Assembly (NCBI GenBank): GCA_033239125.1
Contig: BSWB01000001.1
Coordinates: 29,601,501 to 29,665,500 of the forward strand
From: Fagopyrum homotropicum
Taxonomy: Eukaryota; Streptophyta; Magnoliopsida; Caryophyllales; Polygonaceae
DNA length: 64,000 nucleotides
Direction: 5' to 3'
The notes beneath the pieces were generated by a model. That model did not search any database. It was not told the origin of the DNA and saw only the letters and a program-made list of their open reading frames with translations. Positions 58,101 to 64,000 of this stretch are shown one piece after another. The position numbers were made by a program, and so were the translations under genes. Each line of letters opens with the position of its first letter. The first letter of the stretch is position 1.

Positions 58101-58826
58101 TCATTTCAGCGGTTTTAGAGGGGGGAAAGAATTTAGTCAAGAACTCCGTAGTCATCTCCTCCCAAGTATTGATTTTTCCTGGAGGAAGAGATTGATACCA
58201 AGTAAGCACCCTATCTTTCAAAGAGAAGTAGAAAGGCCTTAGCTTGTAATTGTTGTTTTCCAGCCTTGAAGGTCTCAAGGTCTCCATCAAGATCTCATAG
58301 TTTTTTAGATGTTGATGCGGAGATTCCCTCTCTAGCCCTCCAAACTGGCATTGGCGAATCATGGAAAGAACTTGCGGTCGAAGCTCATAATCATGGTCCG
58401 TTGGATCACCTAGGTTGAGTCCTGGACGCCTCAGTTGCTGGTTGGGGTCCATCCTCTGCCCTAGGGTCTGTGGAATACCTGCAAAAAGAGCATCTCGGAC
58501 TGGTATCCGAGGTGGAAGTATCTCGGCCGGGGAAGCTGGAGCTGGGTCCTGCCTCGGTCGAGGAACTGGAGCTGGTCGAGGTAGATATTGGTCCCGTAAA
58601 GTCGCCATATCTGCTTCGATCGCTTCCGTCCTTGCGCGAGTTTCTTCCTTTTCCCGTCGTAGTTCTTCTTTGTTGAGGCGTAGTTGTTCCAATGCCTCCT
58701 TCAATTCGGCTTCAGGATCACGATTATCTTGATTGGCCATCTTCGCTTCTTTCAAGCGTCTTTTGTATGTCTTTTCTGGTTCGGGATCGTAAGGAATGAT
58801 TTCCTTCCCAGCGCGGGTTCTTCACA
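55159..58826 (-). pseudogene. B3 gag-pro-RT-RNase H, integrase deleted
   Basis: The conserved start ATG at 58826 is followed at once by TGA (CGA in relatives). From 58755, 887 codons stay open: Gag core, Asn-rich tract (57590-57700) and protease (D-L-G-A near 56775; ILGRPFLATSG near 56555). A deletion with copied filler (56345-56395) then fuses the protease end in frame to RT at PFIDQMLERL, removing the spacer and the RT N-terminus. A frameshift near 56150-56165 comes before F-M-D-D (56091-56102), and more breaks occur near 55890-56030. RNase H (55291-55866) is open. Integrase is reduced to about ten C-terminal residues (stop 55159). Confidence 0.87.
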
Positions 58827-58932
58827 TAAACCTAAGAAAAAGAACCTGCGAAAGTCACTCAAGTAGAGTGGTTAGTAGAAACAGGGGCAAACGCCCCGAA
58901 AGACAACCGCAACCGGCTCGGTCTAGACCAAG

Positions 58933-58950
58933 TCCCCGGCAACGGCGCCA
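58933..58950 (-). promoter_or_regulatory. Primer-binding site of B3 (tRNA-Asp)
   Basis: Perfect 18-nt match on the minus strand, 6 nt from the LTR. Confidence 0.93.
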
Positions 58951-58956
58951 AAAACT

Positions 58957-60714
58957 TGTTCGCTCCAAACGGTGTATGCAAGCTTTAAATTTATAACCCT
59001 AGACGTATGCTAAAAACAAGGATGCGAACCCGTAGTGTACGGGTCAATCACAGTAAAAGCAAGAATTTCGGGGTGTCGATCTCAAGGACTTAGGTGAAAC
59101 CTAAGCAAGTATAGGTAGTCTATGTAATTACTAACCACAAAAGCGATTAAAACAATCAAAGATGATAAAAAGTCAATTAAAGAGATATGCAATTGTAGGG
59201 ATTAAAGCATCTAGTTGTGGTTCCAACTCAAGATCTCAAGATAAGCAGACAAAGCTGAGATTTTGCAAAGGGAAGGTGTTACTAAAGTGGAATAGATCAC
59301 CGGGTAAGTCTCACTACTCACTAATCCCAAACCGTAACTCCTATTACCGGGTAAGTCTCAAGGAATTAAGGAAAAGAACTATAACCTGAAACCAACACAC
59401 CACCTAAGGGAATAGAATCAACCTTTACCTGGTAAGTCTCAGGCTAACTCACAAAGATGGGATGAAGGCACACTCAAACCCCAATAAAGGATAAACCTTT
59501 ATTACCGACACTTATGATCTTGGGTAAACAAACAAATGAATTACCGGGTCAGTCTCATCCTAGGCTTGCATTGAACTAGAAAAGGTGTAATAAGAATAGG
59601 ATTTGGCAAACTCTAACACTTAACTCTCAGTTTCGGATCAAAAAAGTCACCTCGGTCAGACGAATTCCACCTCGGCCGAGATGTTCATCGACTGAGCGAG
59701 ATGTTCTAGGGTTAAGGATAAAGACTCGAGCTTTCAGGGTCCTACTGGAATTTAAGATTATTCTATCATTGTTTTTCCCACAACCTTTAGCCAATCACCC
59801 TAGAATCACACAAAGAAATTAGCCACTCATCATCATGAAAGCAATAATCAAATATATGGGAAGAAAGTGAATAATTGAACACAAAAACCTTAAGAACAAG
59901 GCTTCAGTATCTGAATCAATTATCAAACAAACAAGCGTTCCTTGGATCACAATCCAACAAGACAATCAACAAAGATGGGAATCTAACAAAATCTTACAAA
60001 ACCCTTCACAAAAGCTATAAAAGCTATCAACTTCCTTCCTTCAACCTTCCTTCAACCTCCAAAGGTTTCTCCTAACTGTTGTATGCGGCCTCTTGCCGTT
60101 CTATGTGTGTCTTCCAGCCATTAGCGGATGTTCGATTTGTGGAAAATCCAACCCTTTTTATAGGAAAATTGCCTCCCAAAGATAAAAGATCTTAGAAAGA
60201 TATTTTCCCATAAAATAGGTAAAATATATCAGCTGAATTATCTTCTTCCTTCCAAAAATCCAGCCTAAAAATGTAAGATCTATCCTTCCAAAAATAAAAG
60301 ATCTCAGCCAAGAATAAAATATATCTCGCCGCGTCCAAGGTGCTCGCCTCGGTCGGGACGCTCCTCTGGATCACCTCGGTCGAGATGGTACTGTAGCTGA
60401 CCAAGGTGGCTCTAAACTGAATGTGAAATCTCAAATCTGGTACAAAGTAAATCTCTAATCCAATTCCATGCTTCCTGGATTCTTCCTTAAGCTCCTAAAT
60501 GTAGCTCCTATGACTCCTTAGCTCCTTTAGCTCCATTTTGATGCAAAACGTGCCATTTTACCTACGATTACAACGAAACTTGGTGTAGACCTCGGTTCTC
60601 ACAAAGGTAGATGAAAATACAGTATAGTCACATAATATACATCCAAACATGCAGATTATTGAAGATAAAACGTCTAAACAGGTCCAAAAGTATAGACTAT
60701 AATTCATGCTATCA
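58957..60714 (-). repeat. 5' LTR of B3 (1758 bp)
   Basis: On the minus strand it starts TGATAGCATG and ends GCGAACA. The TATA box is at 60155-60162, signature words upstream at 60330-60405, and the palindromic word series at 59297-59550. Confidence 0.93.
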
Positions 60715-60719
60715 GAACA
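60715..60719. repeat. Target-site duplication of B3, right copy (gaaca)
   Basis: Exact repeat of 49757-49761. Reading across without B3 restores the continuous integrase of B2. Confidence 0.93.
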
Positions 60720-61119
60720 CAAGGCGTATTGGGCAATCAAATGGTTGAACTTCGACATCAAGGAAGCCGGTGAGAAACGGCTATTGGATATCAATGAGCT
60801 GGAGGAGCTGCGTTTGAACGCTTATGAGAATGCCAAAATCTACAAGGAAAGGAAAAAGAAATGGCATGACAAGCGTATCATTCCTAAGGAGTTCAAAGAA
60901 GGAGATTTATTTCTACTCTTCAACTCCCGCCTTCGCCTCTTTCCAGGTAAGTTGAAATCTAGATGGACAGGACCTTACGTTGTGAAACATGTTTTCCCTT
61001 ATGGTGCAGTTGAAATTTGGGGAGAAACAAGTGGAAGCCTCAAGGTCAATGGTCATAGACTTAAGATATACCAACCGGAAGTCCAGGTTGAGGAGATTGC
61101 ACCACTATATCTTGTCTAG
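60720..61119 (+). pseudogene. B2 integrase, C-terminal part
   Basis: It continues from 49756: KAYWAIKWLNFD, LEELRLNAYENAKIYKER, WHDKRIIP, LFNSRLRLFPGKLKSRWTGPYVV and the natural end (stop 61117-61119). All 133 codons are open. It is the only integrase C-terminus left in family B in this window. Confidence 0.9.
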
Positions 61120-61161
61120 GAATGTCATACGGTCCAGTTAGCGACCTTAAATCAAGTGCTT

Positions 61162-61179
61162 CTTGGGAGGTAACCCAAG
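61162..61179 (+). other. Post-pol hairpin, B2
   Basis: CTTGGG-AGGTAA-CCCAAG: the stem is unchanged, with one loop substitution relative to B1/B3. It stands 42 nt after the pol stop. Confidence 0.8.
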
Positions 61180-61364
61180 GTATTGCTTTCTTTTCCCTTT
61201 TTTTTAATCTAGCTTTAGATAGTTTGCTTTTGCGTTGCTTTGCTTTGTTTTTGGCGTCCTAGAGAGAAACCAAGTACTTTCTAAGGAAGGAATACAACAT
61301 AGGAGCAACACTGGAAGGACAGAAGTTCGAGAAATTGAGAAGACGGAGCTTGACTGAGACACAT

Positions 61365-61866
61365 CTCGGTTGCAGTCATAGCACCTCGACTAATATGATT
61401 CTTGAGCAACCGAGGCGACTAGGGCTGACAACAATTCACCTCGGTCCAATCGGGACCACCTCGACCGAGGTGACAGCAGAATCGGCGAGGGGTATAAAAA
61501 GGGAACAGTTTTCCCCTCTTTCCCTCCCAACTTCTCTCTCGACCGTGGCGGACCATCACCTCGTTTTTCCGATTTTCGCTCGTTTTCGACGATTCTTGTT
61601 TCCATTCTGCAAGGAAAGAGTAGAGAATCAGTTTGCAAGCGAGAATCTGCAACAAGAACGCCTCAATTCGACTGAATCTCAGGTAAACATTCGAAAGCCC
61701 TAATAACTCTATTCTCGCAGATTTCGGAATTTAGTGGTTTTGGTTGCAATAGATCTATGTTGAAAAAGGCTTAAGTACCCCTTAGGAACAATCTGTAGTG
61801 AAATCAGGGGAAAAGAACAGGAAATCCGATAATTGAAATCGAACAGCGACCTACCTCGGTCCAGTC
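61365..61866 (+). promoter_or_regulatory. B2 internal promoter and leader, truncated by E
   Basis: Signature words (61380-61475) are followed by the TATA box TATAAAAA (61493-61500). The leader contains a candidate splice donor CTCAGGTAAAC (about 61678) and GCCCTAATA. The ORF3 start would follow but E begins at 61867. The flank cagtc (61862-61866) is half of E's presumed target duplication. Confidence 0.65.
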
Positions 61867-63547
61867 TGTAACAACCCAAATCCGCGGGATATCGGAATGC
61901 TACGGGCGAGACCACACAATGTGTCCCGACCCTTAGCCTGACAACAATCTCACCGGACCTTTCCAACATGGCACAAATAAAGGCTTAAAACTTGAAAACG
62001 TTTTAATGTATGCAAGACGAAAAAGGTAAAGAGTACAACTTGGAAACTCAGCCGAGTCCTCAAACAACATAAAATCTACAAGACAAAACCGAAAAGTATA
62101 CAACCACAATCCCATCATAAGGTAATAAAACAACACAACAACCCCAAAAACGCCCCCGACCGTCTAACTAGCACGGGCCAGTCGCCGAGATCCTCCTAGC
62201 TCTCACGGGGAATTAGGCAGTGATGTCACAGCCCGTTATCATACACTTGGAGCAATATAACATAAAGGTCGGTAGTCCTATTATCCGGCTTTATAAGTTA
62301 TTACAAAAGCGATAAAAGACACACCACCAAGCACGCAATGAATCTAATACGACGAATATGGCTAAGTAAGTCCGGAGACTTACCTCAACTCTCAACTCAC
62401 AACACTCTAGCTGCCTTACTGAGGAAGCACACAACCTGCTCATACAGGGAAGTACTCATCAACATAAGTCCATGCTAAAGAAATCATTGACTTCATTCTA
62501 AAGATCTAACCAAGATCCCTCCACTCTCATTTTAGGAAGGTATCCTAGATTCCAAGGTGCACAAGACACTAACCACTACTAAAGGAAGCTCACAACAGTC
62601 GATACAATCTAAGAACAAGATCACCAACAACACCCTAGAGAAGCAACTAGTTTAGGAAGGCCAACATGCTCACACTCATGATCAACATTCAAACAAGCCA
62701 TAAGGGCTCCAAGGAGAGCAACCACTAGATGGCATTCTCATAAGCCCTAAGTCCATCCTAAGCATGCTTCTAACCGTAAACATCAAGGCTCTAAGGAAGA
62801 AACGAAAGGAAAAGGAGAGAGGAACCTACTGGTAAAGAAAACGCAGACGCGGAAGCAAGCTGATGCCCCGGCGGAACACCTGCAGCCGCCCCCTGTGCCC
62901 CTAGGAGCCGCCCCTGCGCCTCTGGCACTCCGCCCCCGCGGTCGAACAGCAGAAGGTTCGTCTTCTTCGTTTCTTCGACTGGTCCTTTGCTCCTAAGGTC
63001 TCCTTCTCTCGTTGGGCGTCCTCCAACCCTTCACCAGAGGTCTTAACCTCCTCAACACGACCTAAAAGAGCTAGGGAAAGGGATATGCAAAGGCTTTACA
63101 AGATATCTCTTCAAAGCTTCCTCCATAGCCATGGAGGTGAAGAGAAAGGAAAGAAGGGAATATCAGCAGCAAGAGGAAGAGGAGATAGAGTCACTTACCA
63201 CTACAGATCCGGAAAGCTCTAACAGCAGCTCCTCACACCACTCCTCCAAGGTGTAAGAGAAAAGAGGTCTAAAGGGAAGAAGAAGGCTAGGCTGGAGAGG
63301 AGAAAGAACGTAAAAGAGGAAAAGGAACGAAAGAAGGGAGGAGTAGGCTGAAAGGAGGTGGGATATCCCAAGGGTCAGCCTCCTTGTCCCCTCACTCCAC
63401 TTCCCCAGAGGTCGGAAAGTAGAACGGGAATCCCTCTTCTCGCGTTAAAAACTCGTACTCAGCTACGTGCCTGCGGGAACTAAGCCGCCGACGCGGGAAA
63501 GATTGGGAACACCTCAACTTCCGAAAATAAAATTTCCGGGTGTTACA
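61867..63547 (-). repeat. 3' LTR of E (1681 bp)
   Basis: Minus strand TGTAACACCC ... GGGTTGTTACA, with matching inverted ends. A cluster of CCGCCCC-type words at 62880-62945 resembles that in the D LTR but lies in the opposite orientation relative to the element. No gene inside. Confidence 0.88.
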
Positions 63548-63567
63548 ACTAACCCCCCTAAAAACAA
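63548..63567 (-). promoter_or_regulatory. Polypurine tract of E
   Basis: The minus strand reads a T-run then AGGGGGGTTAGT directly before the LTR, as in D. Confidence 0.8.
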
Positions 63568-63727
63568 GTTTCGACCTGAAACTTGGGTGACGTGCACCTC
63601 CCAGAAAGCAGAACTCCGAAGTCGAAACTCGTACACACACCGATACCCCGAAGGTATCCACACATAAAGCATATACAAGCATAACACAACACAACGCATA
63701 TAGGCATAAACAAGGAAAAGCTCGGGA

Positions 63728-64000
63728 CTAACCCGACTGCCCTAATGGTGACTCTAAACTCGCATAAAACTCGGGATAGTTCCTCCGGACACTATCCTCC
63801 GTCTCCCAAGTAGACTCGTCTGCTCCTCGCCTCGACCACTACACTCTTAACATCGGTATCTCCTTCGATCGAAGGCGTCTCGTACTCCTCTCCAAAACCG
63901 CTATCGGGTGCTCCGCAAATGTATGGTCCGGCTCGACCACAAGGTCCTCATGACTAATGATGTGCCTCGGGTCATGAACGTACTCCCTCAGCTGAGACAC
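63728..64000 (-). pseudogene. E integrase end with chromodomain (partial)
   Basis: From the window edge it reads VSQLREYVHDPRHIISHEDL, then EHPIAVLERSTRR and a chromodomain ending near NYPEFY, with a stop at 63728. One in-frame TAG at 63839-63841 stands where D has CAG. The remainder of pol is off-window. Confidence 0.85.

Larger units (their letters stand above)
49762..60714 (-). mobile_element. Element B3: complete-ended family-B element (10.95 kb), integrase-less
   Basis: Both LTRs, PBS, polypurine tract and a perfect 5-bp target duplication are present, so it was inserted by a normal integrase although it encodes none. It interrupts the integrase of B2, making it younger than B2. Confidence 0.94.
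44175..61866 (+). mobile_element. Element B2: family-B element, RT-less, split by B3 and ended by E
   Basis: Its plus-strand parts are LTR (44175-45937), PBS, gag, protease fused to integrase, [B3 49757-60714], integrase C-terminus, hairpin, internal TATA box and leader. Its third ORF and 3' LTR are off-window behind E. It is inserted in the 5' LTR of C. Confidence 0.88.
7442..64000 (-). mobile_element. Element C: large Athila-like element hosting all later insertions
   Basis: Its parts, in plus-strand order, are: 3' LTR (7442-8951, 22181-22302), 3' noncoding region (22303-23915), integrase, RNase H, RT, protease and gag (23979-28852, 41916-42755), PBS (42874-42891) and 5' LTR (42899-44174, cut by B2). 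The rest of the 5' LTR is expected beyond the window. The element lacks the third ORF found in A and B. The host element itself is only about 9.7 kb of the span; the rest is inserted DNA. Confidence 0.85.
61867..64000 (-). mobile_element. Element E: Del/Tekay-type chromovirus (3' part only)
   Basis: It has the 3' LTR (61867-63547), polypurine tract (63548-63567) and the end of pol with chromodomain (63728 to the window edge), all on the minus strand. Its chromodomain closely resembles that of D (5780-6037), although the LTRs differ. Confidence 0.87.

Noticed and set aside
7442..64000. A captured host gene inside the nest
   Set aside because: All coding similarity is to Gag-Pol or ORF3. The plant-like leaders near the internal TATA boxes are suggestive, but no host exon was recognised.

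Overview
The window is a plant nuclear repeat block made only of nested Ty3/gypsy LTR retrotransposons. No host gene, rRNA, tRNA gene, CRISPR array or bacterial feature was found. The evidence for a plant (an angiosperm, probably a eudicot; species not identifiable) is Athila-lineage Gag-Pol with tRNA-Asp primer-binding sites plus Del/Tekay-type chromovirus Pol with a chromodomain. I name the families A, B and C (all Athila-like) and D/E (chromovirus). Nearly every ORF is broken, so this is a decayed, repeatedly invaded segment.

Layout: 1-103 is the end of a family-A LTR inserted in the gag of a family-C element (C', minus strand, gag 104-384, 5' LTR 526-2360). C' interrupts the gag of a chromovirus (D, plus strand, 2361-7441, with 3' LTR 6204-7441). 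From 7442 to the right edge lies one large family-C element (minus strand) carrying younger insertions. Its 3' LTR (7442-8951 and 22181-22302) holds a family-B complex (8952-22180). Its gag holds a complete family-A element (28853-41915, target duplication actat on both sides). Its 5' LTR (42899-44174) is interrupted by a plus-strand family-B element (B2, from 44175). B2 is itself split by a complete minus-strand family-B element (B3, 49762-60714, target duplication gaaca on both sides) and ended by a minus-strand chromovirus (E, from 61867).

How the parts work: each Athila element has a long LTR (1.66-1.84 kb), a tRNA-Asp PBS, then gag, protease, RT, RNase H and integrase. After pol come a hairpin and, in A and B1/B3, a third ORF of the ATHILA ORF-1 kind, followed by a long 3' noncoding region and a polypurine tract. 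B1 and B3 lack integrase through the same deletion, while B2 keeps integrase but lacks RT/RNase H. The B group therefore looks like mutually incomplete elements moved in trans.

The most unusual signal is regulatory. Each family carries its own GC-rich, near-palindromic signature word (A and C: CCACGGCCGTGG; B: ACCTCGGTCGAGGT; D/E: CCGCCCCTGCGCC-like). The word clusters just upstream of the LTR TATA box. In A and B it also clusters upstream of a second, internal TATA box that would drive the third ORF, and it recurs in leaders and inside gag/pol coding sequence. Three further conserved noncoding structures are shared by the Athila families: a hairpin with compensatory changes after the pol stop, a block of about 190 bp in the 3' region, and a second polypurine-tract copy. 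Together these suggest a dual-promoter Athila group with an unrecognised cis-regulatory code. This is inferred from sequence only.
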